Below are positions 28,088 through 36,950 of a DNA stretch of 64,000 nucleotides, in pieces (position 1 is the first letter of the stretch; each line of letters opens with the position of its first letter). Source of the stretch: Herpetosiphon llansteffanensis (GTDB lineage Bacteria > Chloroflexota > Chloroflexia > Chloroflexales > Herpetosiphonaceae); contig NZ_PUBZ01000088.1 in assembly GCF_003205875.1 (NCBI RefSeq), positions 1 to 64,000 on the forward strand. Direction: 5' to 3'. Below the pieces are notes generated by a model. It had not been told where the DNA came from. It searched no databases and saw nothing but the letters and a program-made list of their open reading frames with translations. The position numbers were made by a program, and so were the translations under genes.

Positions 28088-29371
28088 ATGATGATTATTT
28101 TTGAGAACGTCTCCAAGCATTTTACAATCAAGCGCGATCGGCGCAATAGCATTCAGGAACGGATCGCAGGCTTGTTCAAGCCCCAAGCAGTGCCCGATGA
28201 AGATTTTTGGGCCTTGCGCGATGTGAGTTTTACAATCAATCGCGGCGAAACGGTGGGCCTGATTGGCCACAACGGTTCCGGCAAATCAACAACCCTCAAG
28301 CTGATTACGCGCATTTTGCAGCCCAACAGCGGCAAAGTCGTGGTCGATGGGCGGGTTTCAGCTTTGCTTGAGCTTGGTTCAGGCTTTCACCCCGACCTGA
28401 CAGGCCGCGAAAATATCTTTTTGAATGGCTCGCTGCTTGGGTTCAGTAGGGCCGAAATGGCTCAAAAAGTTCCAGCAATCATTCGCTTCTCCGAGCTAGA
28501 AGAATTTATCGATATGCCGGTCAAGCACTATTCATCGGGCATGTATATGCGCTTGGGCTTTGCCGTGGCAATCAATGTCGATCCCGATATTTTGATTACC
28601 GACGAAGTATTGGCGGTCGGCGATGAGTTGTTCCAGCGCAAATGTCTCGATCGAATTTATCAACTCAAGCGGCGTGGTAAGACGATTTTGTTTGTTTCGC
28701 ATGCCATGGGCCAAGTTCGCGATTTGTGCGATCGCGCCTTGTGGTTTCATCATGGCAATTTGATGGTCGATAGCACACCAACCGAAACGATCGATGACTA
28801 TTTGGCCGAAACCAACCAACGCGATGCAGAGCGGATTGAGGCCGAAAAAGCCGCTGAAGCTCCCGAACCAGAAGTTGTCAGCAGCGAAACGGAAAGCGAA
28901 GAAGTAGCCGCCGAGCCAGCTCCCGAATTCGATGCTCGGCGTTGGGGCAGCCGCGAGGCCGAAATCTACAAGGTTGAATTGCTCAATGCTGCTGGCGAAG
29001 AGATTCAGACCGCAATCACTGGCCAAGCCTTAACCATTCGCATGCACTATCAAGCCCACGAGCCAATTGAAAAACCAGTTTTTGGGGTTGCGATTCACCA
29101 TCGCACTGGCTTTCATATCAATGGGCCAAATTCACGCTTTGCTGGCCTCGAAATTCCCGAAATTGCCGAACAAGGCTATGTCGATTATCACATCGAGAAC
29201 TTGCCGCTGCTCGAAGGCAACTACGAACTTTCAGTTGCGCTCTACGATCATACCCTGACCCATCCGTATGATCATCACGATCGCAAGCACGATTTGCGGG
29301 TCTATGCAGCCTCGATTGGCGAGCAATTTGGGGCGATTTATATTCCTTCACAATGGCATTGGCATAAATAA
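28088..29371 (+). CDS. Wzt-type ABC transporter ATPase with C-terminal glycan-binding domain
   Basis: A 427-residue ATPase paired with the permease immediately upstream. Nucleotide-binding motifs: GHNGSGKST (Walker A, about residue 60), a KHYSSGMYMRLGFA signature, ITDEVLAVGD (Walker B region) and the switch His in FVSHA. Residues 250-285 are a Glu/Ala/Pro-rich linker. Residues 290-427 form a beta-rich Wzt C-terminal-like domain, which in O-antigen exporters recognises the finished end of the glycan. It powers export across the cytoplasmic membrane. In a lineage without classical LPS the cargo is more likely a wall glycan (inference). Confidence 0.9.
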   Translation: MMIIFENVSKHFTIKRDRRNSIQERIAGLFKPQAVPDEDFWALRDVSFTINRGETVGLIGHNGSGKSTTLKLITRILQPNSGKVVVDGRVSALLELGSGFHPDLTGRENIFLNGSLLGFSRAEMAQKVPAIIRFSELEEFIDMPVKHYSSGMYMRLGFAVAINVDPDILITDEVLAVGDELFQRKCLDRIYQLKRRGKTILFVSHAMGQVRDLCDRALWFHHGNLMVDSTPTETIDDYLAETNQRDAERIEAEKAAEAPEPEVVSSETESEEVAAEPAPEFDARRWGSREAEIYKVELLNAAGEEIQTAITGQALTIRMHYQAHEPIEKPVFGVAIHHRTGFHINGPNSRFAGLEIPEIAEQGYVDYHIENLPLLEGNYELSVALYDHTLTHPYDHHDRKHDLRVYAASIGEQFGAIYIPSQWHWHK

Positions 29372-29423
29372 GCAGCATAATGGAAGTAGCCCATCCCTCG
29401 ATTTTTAGCACGGGGAAAACTCT

Positions 29424-30797
29424 ATGATCAAAGCTTGGTTCAAACCACAAGAATGGTCGTTTGATCGGTTTCTGTTATGGGTTTCGGGCCTCATGTTGCT
29501 AGGGATGGCATTATTAGTTCCATTACAAAGTGATACGTGGTGGTTATTGCGCACTGGCCAAGATATTGTTCAACAACGCACAATTATCACCACCGATCTC
29601 TATAGTTGGACAAATCAAGGCAATTTCTGGCCAAATCATGAATGGTTAACTCAAACAATGATGTATATTTTATATGCAATTGGGAGTTATCCATTATTAG
29701 TTGCAGCATTTGCCAGCATCATTTTCTGTACATGGTATTTAATTTATCGTTCAGAAAAAATCAATCCTAAATTAGCAATTTTACTCTTAACTCTTGGCAT
29801 CGTTGATAATGTTAAAGGTTGGAGCATTCGACCGCAAATTATTACGATTTTTTTATTTGTTCTGTTAGTTTTAATGATTCAGCAACGTAAATATCACTGG
29901 TGGATTATCCCATTTATGTTAATTTGGGCTAATCTACATGCTGGATTTGTGGTTGGAATGGTGCTGATTGGCATTATCACTGCGGTAAATATTGTGCAAC
30001 GTCAGGATGTTATACGTTGGCTTGCAATCAGTGCACTTTCATTTCTAGCCAGCTTATGTAATCCCCATGGCTATGAATTATGGCTCTTTACGCTCAATTC
30101 GCTGGATAGCAGCACCTATGCCTATATTGAAGAATGGCAGCCACAACGTTTTACGAGCCTTGCCAGTTATCCATATTTTTTACTGGTTATTGTAGTGGGA
30201 TTAACGTGGTATCGTCGCCGTTATAAGCCAAGCACGAATTATGAATGGTTTTTAGCCCTGGCTACGATTTTGTTCGGCTTTATGGCATTTCGTTCAGTAC
30301 GCCAAAATGTATTTTTTGATGTGCTGGCAGTATTGTTATTATTCAAAATGTTTGCAGTTACGCCCTATAAACCAAGCAAAACCAGCGCATTCGAACCAAT
30401 GCAAGGGGTCATTCTAGGTCTAACTGCGATTATCGCAATTAGTTTAGTTACTTTTAGCTGGATTCAACGCACACCGTTATTATCCCAATCGATTCTCGAT
30501 TCAATCAAAAATTGTTCGGGAAATATCTATAATTCCTATAATAGTGGCGGTGATTTGATTTGGTATTTGCCTGAACGTCCAGTATTTATTGATAATCGCT
30601 TTGATCCATATCCAAAAGATTTTATGAATACGAATATGCAAACTGAAGATAATGGTGCATACAAGCCATTGTTCGAGCAATATCAGATAAAATGCGCCTT
30701 AGTTGAAATTGATAGCCCAATTGCCAAAAATCTACAAACAGATAATTGGCAGCTAACGAGCCAAAATCAAACCTATCAAGTCTTTTCTCGACCATAG
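29424..30797 (+). CDS. Polytopic GT-C-like membrane protein, function unknown
   Basis: A 457-residue protein with about ten hydrophobic helices. After helix 1 it has the pattern LQSDTWWLLRTGQDI, an SWT segment and NHEWLTQ. This layout is familiar from uncharacterised polytopic proteins resembling GT-C glycosyltransferases, where an acidic residue in the first outer loop is catalytic. The last 90 residues are soluble and contain PVFIDNRFDPYP. It follows the glycan exporter by 52 bp on the same strand, so a role in building or modifying the exported glycan is plausible (inference). Its DNA looks more AT-rich than that of its neighbours. Confidence 0.65.
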   Translation: MIKAWFKPQEWSFDRFLLWVSGLMLLGMALLVPLQSDTWWLLRTGQDIVQQRTIITTDLYSWTNQGNFWPNHEWLTQTMMYILYAIGSYPLLVAAFASIIFCTWYLIYRSEKINPKLAILLLTLGIVDNVKGWSIRPQIITIFLFVLLVLMIQQRKYHWWIIPFMLIWANLHAGFVVGMVLIGIITAVNIVQRQDVIRWLAISALSFLASLCNPHGYELWLFTLNSLDSSTYAYIEEWQPQRFTSLASYPYFLLVIVVGLTWYRRRYKPSTNYEWFLALATILFGFMAFRSVRQNVFFDVLAVLLLFKMFAVTPYKPSKTSAFEPMQGVILGLTAIIAISLVTFSWIQRTPLLSQSILDSIKNCSGNIYNSYNSGGDLIWYLPERPVFIDNRFDPYPKDFMNTNMQTEDNGAYKPLFEQYQIKCALVEIDSPIAKNLQTDNWQLTSQNQTYQVFSRP

Positions 30798-30842
30798 ATC
30801 TGATCAAGCGCGATCTTATGTTCAATGTCAGGGGGTTTTTGC

Positions 30843-31958
30843 ATGCGTCGATGGTTTTTTATTATATTGCTGCTTATTCTAGCAGCATGCAGCACAACCG
30901 GAGCGCCAACAGCGACGGTGCCAGCCCAACCTAGCCCAACCGCGACCACGCCGCCAAGCCCAACGCTTGCGCCAACCTCAACCACGCCGCCAAGCCCAAC
31001 GCCTGTGCCAACCGCCACGCCCATCAGCAGCGACCCACGAACTGGGCGGCCTGCCATGGCGCGGGGCACGCTCAGGCAACGCCCGTACATCACAATGATC
31101 GACAACTTTCCAGCTGCCTATCCGCAAACGGGCTTAGACCAAGCGGCGATTGTGTTTGAGGCCTTGGCCGAGTATGGCGTAACCCGCTATATGGCGGTTT
31201 TCACCCCCGATTTGGTTGAGGTTGCAGGCGATTTGGGGCCGGTACGCTCTGCACGGCTCTACTTTGTGCAATGGGCCATGGGCTTTCGCGCGGTCTATAC
31301 CCACGCTGGTGGTAGCCCAGAAGGCTTGGAGCGCTTAGCCGCCGACGACAACGATTTGGTGATTGATATTGATTTGGTGAGCTTAGAAGACCGCCAGATT
31401 TTCGATTATTCGCGCCGTTCGTTAGAACGCGATGCCCCGCATAATTTGTATACCAGCGCCGCCGAAATTGCCAAATATGTCGCAGATCGCGCTAGCTCCA
31501 GCGCCCAAGCAGATGTCAGCGAAGTTGGCTATTTGTTTGCCCCAGAAGTTCCAGTCGCTGAGCCAATTAGCACAATCGATTATTTCTTCATCTACCCCGA
31601 CGACCCTGCTGGCTGGCGCTACGACCCAGATACCAACGAATATGCTCGTTTGCGCCGCGGCAGGCCGCATATTGATGCAGTCAGTGAGCAACAACTCACC
31701 TTCAAAAGCATCGTTACCATGGAAGTATTCGAAGCGCCAATTATCGGCGACGACAAAGGCCGCATCGACCAGCAAGTGGTTGGCGAAGGTCGAGCATTGG
31801 TATTCGCCAATGGTTCGATGCAAGCAGCAACGTGGCGCAAAGCTTCTGAATCAGCGCCATTGCGCTTTTATGATAGCGCCGAAGCGGAAATTATCTTTCC
31901 TGCTGGCCCAATCTGGATCGCCGCCATGCCCAGCTTGGAGAATGTGACTTACGAGTAA
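30843..31958 (+). CDS. DUF3048 (YerB-like) lipoprotein
   Basis: A 371-residue secreted lipoprotein. The signal peptide MRRWFFIILLLILAAC ends in a lipobox with the lipidated Cys. Then comes a Thr/Pro/Ser-rich spacer of about 50 residues with repeated TTPPSPT. The remaining 300 residues match the DUF3048 family by memory of its features: RPYITMIDNFPAAYPQTGL near the start, GPVRSARLYFVQWA, and THAGGSP. Function of the family is unknown. The start at 30843 is preferred to 30825 because AGGGGG lies 7 nt before it and the signal peptide then begins cleanly. It would sit on the outer face of the cell membrane. Confidence 0.8.
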   Translation: MRRWFFIILLLILAACSTTGAPTATVPAQPSPTATTPPSPTLAPTSTTPPSPTPVPTATPISSDPRTGRPAMARGTLRQRPYITMIDNFPAAYPQTGLDQAAIVFEALAEYGVTRYMAVFTPDLVEVAGDLGPVRSARLYFVQWAMGFRAVYTHAGGSPEGLERLAADDNDLVIDIDLVSLEDRQIFDYSRRSLERDAPHNLYTSAAEIAKYVADRASSSAQADVSEVGYLFAPEVPVAEPISTIDYFFIYPDDPAGWRYDPDTNEYARLRRGRPHIDAVSEQQLTFKSIVTMEVFEAPIIGDDKGRIDQQVVGEGRALVFANGSMQAATWRKASESAPLRFYDSAEAEIIFPAGPIWIAAMPSLENVTYE

Positions 31959-31966
31959 GGACGAGG

Positions 31967-32130
31967 GGTCAGAGGTCAGGGGTCAGTTTAATCTATGCAG
32001 GTTGTTTAGAGGCTATTGGCTATCGAGGAGTGGTTTGAAACTTAAGATTTACAGCCAATAGCCTCTAGTCAATAGCCAAACTTTTACCAACAAACGCTTA
32101 TGTTCTATGCTCTATGTTCTATGTTCTTAT
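31967..32130. repeat. Intergenic repeat block with a perfect 14-bp inverted repeat
   Basis: GGTCAGA/GGTCAGG heptamers begin the block. A palindrome follows with arms AGAGGCTATTGGCT at 32008-32021 and AGCCAATAGCCTCT at 32053-32066. The block closes with TGTTCTA-type heptamers at about 32100-32128. It lies between the convergent lipoprotein and ABC permease genes and has no gene. Confidence 0.88.
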
Positions 32131-32131
32131 G

Positions 32132-32869
32132 TCATTCAACATCCTTCAAGGTGCGCGAGGCCAAGGTTAATAGAAACAAGCCATAGCCAAGCAAAATCAC
32201 AATATTCGTCCAAATAACGCTGGCGCTTGGCGTTTTGCCAATAATTTCTTGAATTGCATCATTGGCATAGAATAATGGAAAGGCATGGCCAAGCCAATTG
32301 GCCCACGTCGGCAGTTGCTCAGGATTGATCAACAAGCCAGAAAGAAATACCGACGGCAAGATAATCAATGGAATAAACGGAAACACTTGGCCTTCGTGGC
32401 GGGCAAAGGTCGAGATAAACATCCCCAGCATCACCGATGTGATAGCCAAGAGCCAAATCACCCCAAACAACATGGCCAAGTCGGCCCAAGCATAGCTCAA
32501 ATCAAATAGCCACAAGGCCTCGGCCAAGGCAATTATTGCTTGAAATGTGGCCAGCAGAATGTAGCCCAGCACATAGCCGCCAATAATTTCGATGCGCCGA
32601 AAGCCATTGATAAACATGCGCTCCAAGGTTCCGGCTGTACGCTCCTGCACCAAGACAATCGCACATAGCAAAAAGGCCAAAAAATGCACCATAAAGGCGG
32701 TAATCGGCATAATGTAGCGGGCGTTGTTGAAGCCCTTGGGCATGGTATCGAAGAAAATCTTCAACAGATAAATAATCAACAACGGAGCCATCACCGACAA
32801 GCCAAGCAAGCGTTTGTCGTGGCGTAATTGGGTTAATACACGTTTGGCAACAATCAAAACTCGGCTCAT
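32132..32869 (-). CDS. ABC-2 type transporter permease
   Basis: A 245-residue integral membrane protein with six hydrophobic segments and the ABC-2 features VQERTAGTLERMFINGFRR and a late PSVFLSGLLINPEQLP loop. It is the membrane partner of the ATPase encoded just before it; its start overlaps that gene's stop by 4 bp. Together with the TetR gene they form a repressor-exporter operon, commonly involved in drug or lipid efflux. The cargo cannot be read from sequence. Confidence 0.88.
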   Translation of the reverse strand: MSRVLIVAKRVLTQLRHDKRLLGLSVMAPLLIIYLLKIFFDTMPKGFNNARYIMPITAFMVHFLAFLLCAIVLVQERTAGTLERMFINGFRRIEIIGGYVLGYILLATFQAIIALAEALWLFDLSYAWADLAMLFGVIWLLAITSVMLGMFISTFARHEGQVFPFIPLIILPSVFLSGLLINPEQLPTWANWLGHAFPLFYANDAIQEIIGKTPSASVIWTNIVILLGYGLFLLTLASRTLKDVE

Positions 32870-33720
32870 TGGGCTACCTCGCTTTTTTGCAGCATACGCA
32901 ACACAATCGTTTCCAATGAATCTGGTTGCAAGGCGATGGCTTGCACAGCTGGATTCAGCCCATAGCCAGCTAAACTTTCAGCCAAGGCGCTAGGCGTGCT
33001 AGCGATTTGGTGAGTGCTGGTTTGGCCAGCTTGTTGGATAGTTAATTGAGTTTGGCCATGCTCCAAAATTGCCTGCGGCGTATCGACAATCAAAATTTGG
33101 CCAGCTTGTTGGATGGCAAGGCGGTCGCAGAGCAGTGCTTCATCCATCAAGTGCGTGCTAATAAACAGGGTTGTGCCAGCGTTAGCCAATTCGCGAAAGA
33201 GTTGCCACGAACGCACCTTGAGATGCGGATCGACCGCCGCCGTTGGTTCATCGAGCAAGAGCATGCGCGGTTTGTGCAACAAGGCGCAGGCCAACGAAAC
33301 CCGCTTTTTCATCCCACCAGAAAAGCCATAAACCGCATGATCAGCGCGGTTGGTCAATTCGGTAAATTCAAGCGCTTCACCAATTCGTTGTTCTAATTCA
33401 GGTACGCCGTGGGCGCTGCCAAAAAAACGCAAATTTTCGCGCGCCGAAAGATCTTCGTAGAGCGCAACACCTTGCGGCATATAGCCAATTAATGCGCGCA
33501 ATTTGGCTTGATCGCGTAATGGATTCAGGCCGAGCACTTGCCAATCGCCGCTATTGGGCTTGAGCGCGCCAACCAAGGCTTTGATTAAGGTCGATTTGCC
33601 TGCGCCATTTGCGCCAAGTAAGCCAAAAATCATGCCTTCAGGCACACTTAAATCGATGCCTTGCAGCGCTTGGACATTGCCGTAACGTTTGGTGAGTCCC
33701 CGAACTTCAACTGCGTTCAT
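32866..33720 (-). CDS. ABC transporter ATP-binding protein
   Basis: A 284-residue ATPase of the DrrA/CcmA-like export class. Walker A is GANGAGKST, the signature is YGFSGGMKKRVSLA, Walker B is MLLLDEPTAAVD and the switch His lies in FISTH. The C-terminal 70 residues form the variable domain common in multidrug and antibiotic exporters. The start at 33720 is chosen because AAAGGAG lies 7 nt upstream and only 4 bp separate it from the TetR stop; the longer frame from 33747 would overlap that gene. Confidence 0.92.
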   Translation of the reverse strand: MNAVEVRGLTKRYGNVQALQGIDLSVPEGMIFGLLGANGAGKSTLIKALVGALKPNSGDWQVLGLNPLRDQAKLRALIGYMPQGVALYEDLSARENLRFFGSAHGVPELEQRIGEALEFTELTNRADHAVYGFSGGMKKRVSLACALLHKPRMLLLDEPTAAVDPHLKVRSWQLFRELANAGTTLFISTHLMDEALLCDRLAIQQAGQILIVDTPQAILEHGQTQLTIQQAGQTSTHQIASTPSALAESLAGYGLNPAVQAIALQPDSLETIVLRMLQKSEVAQ

Positions 33721-33724
33721 GGGT

Positions 33725-34333
33725 TTACTCCTTTGGCTTGAGTCCATTCAGAAAAATCTCAATCGTGGTTGCAATATGTTCGTCGTCGGTTAAGCCGTCG
33801 GCCTGCAAGCTAGGAAATATGACCTTGCTCAACATCTGCGGCATCAACATGCCCATAAAGGCCCGACTGCTGGCGCGCGTATCGTGCTGGCGCATGCGGC
33901 CAAGCTGAATCTGATGTTGAAAGTAGCGCTCCAAAAATTGCTTGATCTGCGGCACGATCTGCTCGCTGAGCAAATCTGTTGGGTTGCGCCCAAGCAGCAT
34001 TTCGCCCAAGATAACCCGCATTATTTGGACGGTGCGCTGGTTATCGCCTGCTTGCAAATAGCCTTTGGCTAAGAGCGTTAGCAATTGGCTTGGCTCGCGT
34101 TCGAGCAAGCCATCGAGCGCTTGGGCTGTTTGCAAAAACGGCATTTGGCCTTGCATCACCGCCTCAAGCAGCGCCTCTTTATTTGGAAAATACCAATAAA
34201 TCAAGGCTGGCGACTGAATCTTGGCTCGCGCAGCAATCGATTTAATCGTTGCTCCCCGAAAGCCTTTTTCAGCAAATTCGGCCCGCGCAGCCTCTAAAAT
34301 CGCCTCGCGCCGTTCGCCTTGTTCATCAGTCAT
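33725..34333 (-). CDS. TetR-family transcriptional repressor
   Basis: A 202-residue regulator. Residues 10-55 form the TetR helix-turn-helix, EAARAEFAEKGFRGATIKSIAARA followed by PALIYWYFPNKEAL. The remainder is a helical ligand-binding domain. It is first in an operon with the ABC exporter. A perfect 20-bp palindrome lies directly upstream and overlaps the region just after the -10 box, so it probably represses its own operon until a ligand, perhaps the exporter's substrate, binds. Confidence 0.93.
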   Translation of the reverse strand: MTDEQGERREAILEAARAEFAEKGFRGATIKSIAARAKIQSPALIYWYFPNKEALLEAVMQGQMPFLQTAQALDGLLEREPSQLLTLLAKGYLQAGDNQRTVQIMRVILGEMLLGRNPTDLLSEQIVPQIKQFLERYFQHQIQLGRMRQHDTRASSRAFMGMLMPQMLSKVIFPSLQADGLTDDEHIATTIEIFLNGLKPKE

Positions 34334-34349
34334 ACGCTACTCCAAAAAA

Positions 34350-34369
34350 TTGATTGAACGTTCAATCAA
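34350..34369. promoter_or_regulatory. TetR operator, perfect 20-bp palindrome
   Basis: TTGATTGAACGTTCAATCAA is its own reverse complement. It sits 16 bp before the TetR start, immediately downstream of the -10 box of the promoter below. Position and symmetry are typical of TetR-family operators. Confidence 0.85.
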
Positions 34370-34370
34370 G

Positions 34371-34399
34371 AGTATAGAGCGTGCTGATTGGGCTGTCAA
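34371..34399 (-). promoter_or_regulatory. Promoter of the tetR-ABC operon
   Basis: On the minus strand, TTGACA (34399-34394), a 17-bp spacer and TATACT (34376-34371). This near-consensus promoter would be blocked by a repressor bound at 34350-34369. Confidence 0.75.
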
Positions 34400-34418
34400 G
34401 GGTGATTTTGGGCAAAAC

Positions 34419-34450
34419 AAAACCGCGATCAAAAATTTGATCGCGGTTTT
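34419..34450 (-). terminator. Rho-independent terminator of the subtilase gene
   Basis: A perfect 15-bp inverted repeat (34419-34433 and 34436-34450) with core CCGCGATC, followed on the minus strand by TTTTGTTTTG. It lies 14 bp after the subtilase stop. Confidence 0.85.
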
Positions 34451-34463
34451 GCTGGAATTAGGT

Positions 34464-36950
34464 TTATTTACTGGCCCACGGAGCCCAAACCTGGTATTGG
34501 TTGACTACCGTGGTTGGGGTGTTGCTTGGTGCAGTCGTCGCGGTTGGCGTGTTGCTCACCGTGATTGTTGGCGGATTCGTTGCCGTCGGCGTGTTGCTTG
34601 GTGCAGTCGTCGCGGTTGGCGTGTTGCTCACCGTGATTGTTGGCGGATTCGTCGCCGTCGGCGTGTTGCTTGGTGCGGTCGTCGCGGTTGACGTGCTGCT
34701 CACCGTGATTGTTGGTGGGTTGGTCGCCGTTGCGGTGTTGGTCGGACCAGTCGTTGGCGTGTTCGTTGGAGCGGTGGTTGGGGTTGGTGTACCGCCGCCG
34801 TTGCTCTCGCGCAATGGCCCAGCTACCGCTAAACCATAGGCTTGGCTGGCAATTGGCACATTATGCGCATTAACCTCAATTTGATATGCGCCAAGTTGTG
34901 GAGTATTGATAATCACGCCTTCGAGGTTATTGGTGCGGTCGCCAGTGCTCTGATTGTTGCCATAGTAGCGCGTGCCATCAGGCCCAATCACCACTAAATC
35001 AAGATCATTGACCAATTGTTGAGCGGCAGCCAACGATGCTGGTGGATCAGTCCAGTTGAGCATCACTCGCAATGGTTGGGTGTTGGTCAAGACGGTTAAT
35101 GGTTGGCTGGTGGTGTGGTTGTAGCTCACAGTTTGGCCAGTGCTCAAGCCAGCAGCATGATCATCAACCCACAAATCATACGGCGCTGCTTTGGTGATAA
35201 AGCTCAAATTGCTGCGCCCCCAACCAGCCACGCTGTTTGGTCGATTGTAGGGAATTTCTTGGGTTACGCCAGTGCCATATTGACCAGGGGCAATATCAAC
35301 TGTGGTATTCAGCGCAATTGATTTGATCACTGCTGCACTTGGATTGCTCAGACCTTCAGTTGCTAACCATTCGCGAATCAATGCGACCGTGCCAGCAACC
35401 AGCGGCGTTGCCATCGATGTACCGCCAGAATAAACATAGTTGCCGTTGGTTTCGTGCACGCCCCACAAGGTACTTGCACCACTACCATACGAACGAGTAG
35501 AAACGATATTGGTGCCAGGTGCAACCAAATCGGGCTTGATCCGGCCATCGTCGGTTGGCCCGCGCGATGAGAATGCAGCCATCCCGTTGGCATCGTCCGA
35601 AAGTGTATCCGAAAGAATCGGCTCGGTTGCAAAACAAAAGCTCAGCAATAGCCAAGGCAAGCTGGTATAGCCACCAGTTGGGCGTGGGCTTTCGCTTGCC
35701 CCAACCGTAATCACATTTTTGGCGGTGGCTGGAGTCAACAGCGAATCGGGGTCAACCACGCCATTGCCACCAGTACAAAAACCCATCTCACCAACTTCGC
35801 CATCGGCCCCGCTATTGCCTGCTCCAAAGAGCATGGTGTAATCGGGGTGTTCCCACAAAAATTGGTCGGTGCGCTGAGCGCTGTATGGATAACCACCATA
35901 CAAGGCTTCAGTATCGGTAACAGGCCCCGTCACATCGCCCCAGCTATTGCTATGAATCCGTGCACCAGCATTGTAGGCTTGTTGATACATTGGGTAAAAA
36001 TCGGTTGGCAAGCCAACGATATTACCATTTACATCAGCCTCAAACGCTTGCACCACCAACTTGGCCTCGGGCGCAATCCCAGCCATCGAGCTGGTGTAGC
36101 TGTGGCTAGCTGGGTTGGAGCCAGAAAGCGCCCCATTGCCAGCAATCGAGCCAGCAACGTGCGTGCCGTGGCCATGATTATCGTCCCAATTACTGCCAGC
36201 AGAGAGCACCTGAGTAGCCTGAATTCGGTTGGCAAAATCGTTGCTCAAGGTTGCCAGCGAGCCAGTATCCAAGCCCGTGTCGGTGTAGGCCACAATTTGG
36301 TTTTGGCCATATAACTGTCGATCCATCCAAACTGGCTCGACTTGTTGCACCTGCCGCGCATATTGATCGATCAGCTTGGGTGTGCTGACCACTTCGATCC
36401 AGCGCACTTCGCTAATGCGAGCCAATTGCAGCATTTGATCAACACTACGAATCGCATCGAGCGTGAGGCCTTGGGCTTTGACTGCTTGTTCAGCGCTTGC
36501 CAACTGGTTATCCCAACCGATTGTGCGCAATGGCAAGCCGCGATATTGACCACGTTGCAGCAATTTCAGCAAGCCAGGCTGAACCTTATCGGCCAACGTC
36601 CAAGCGCCGCGAGCATAAAAGCCATCGATGGTGCGGGCTGCTGCTTGCTGCGCTGCTGAGCCACGCACCAAATAGGCATAATCGGGCAGATATTCAACAA
36701 TTTCTAGGCCTGTGGCTGCTACTGCTTGGCGCTGTTTCAGCAAAATCGGCCCGCTAAATTGAATAACCGCATACCCGTCAATTGGCTGCAACCATGGATC
36801 AGCCTGAGTTTGGCTAGCCACCGTGAGATCAATCGTGCCCCGTTGAAGATACAACTTTGGTGGAATTGTGGCGCTGGGGGGCTTGCTAGCGGCACTTCCG
36901 AAGCTTAGCAAAACCAAGCTTAGCAGTAAAAGACCATGAAATAAGCGCAT
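34464..36950 (-). CDS. Secreted S8 (subtilisin-like) protease with Thr/Pro-rich repeat tail
   Basis: An 828-residue exported protease. Residues 1-22 are a signal peptide. A long N-terminal propeptide-like region precedes the catalytic domain. The triad is visible: Asp224 in YTDTGLD, His264 in GHGTHVAGS and Ser512 in GGTSMATP. A beta-sandwich domain follows. Then a Thr/Pro/Ala-rich tail has a 24-residue repeat encoded by 72-bp DNA units, and the protein ends in VWAPWASK. The start at 36950 follows GGAGG closely. The tail probably acts as a stalk or wall spacer. The hydrophobic-aromatic terminus resembles short C-terminal motifs common on secreted Chloroflexota proteins (recollection, not tested). 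Confidence 0.9.
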   Translation of the reverse strand: MRLFHGLLLLSLVLLSFGSAASKPPSATIPPKLYLQRGTIDLTVASQTQADPWLQPIDGYAVIQFSGPILLKQRQAVAATGLEIVEYLPDYAYLVRGSAAQQAAARTIDGFYARGAWTLADKVQPGLLKLLQRGQYRGLPLRTIGWDNQLASAEQAVKAQGLTLDAIRSVDQMLQLARISEVRWIEVVSTPKLIDQYARQVQQVEPVWMDRQLYGQNQIVAYTDTGLDTGSLATLSNDFANRIQATQVLSAGSNWDDNHGHGTHVAGSIAGNGALSGSNPASHSYTSSMAGIAPEAKLVVQAFEADVNGNIVGLPTDFYPMYQQAYNAGARIHSNSWGDVTGPVTDTEALYGGYPYSAQRTDQFLWEHPDYTMLFGAGNSGADGEVGEMGFCTGGNGVVDPDSLLTPATAKNVITVGASESPRPTGGYTSLPWLLLSFCFATEPILSDTLSDDANGMAAFSSRGPTDDGRIKPDLVAPGTNIVSTRSYGSGASTLWGVHETNGNYVYSGGTSMATPLVAGTVALIREWLATEGLSNPSAAVIKSIALNTTVDIAPGQYGTGVTQEIPYNRPNSVAGWGRSNLSFITKAAPYDLWVDDHAAGLSTGQTVSYNHTTSQPLTVLTNTQPLRVMLNWTDPPASLAAAQQLVNDLDLVVIGPDGTRYYGNNQSTGDRTNNLEGVIINTPQLGAYQIEVNAHNVPIASQAYGLAVAGPLRESNGGGTPTPTTAPTNTPTTGPTNTATATNPPTITVSSTSTATTAPSNTPTATNPPTITVSNTPTATTAPSNTPTATNPPTITVSNTPTATTAPSNTPTTVVNQYQVWAPWASK
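34509..34740. repeat. 72-bp tandem repeat inside the subtilase tail
   Basis: Copies begin near 34521, 34593 and 34665 (spacing 72 bp), with few differences between copies. They encode the Thr/Pro/Asn-rich 24-residue repeat of the subtilase. Such repeats change copy number readily. Confidence 0.9.

Noticed and set aside
34221-34691. Plus-strand ORF over the TetR start and the subtilase tail
   Set aside because: It is a frame shadow of the repeat-rich subtilase tail and the TetR gene, crosses a terminator hairpin, and has no domain.
34509-34740. Regularly spaced repeats resembling a CRISPR array
   Set aside because: The 72-bp units are contiguous with no variable spacers and are read through in frame by the subtilase tail.
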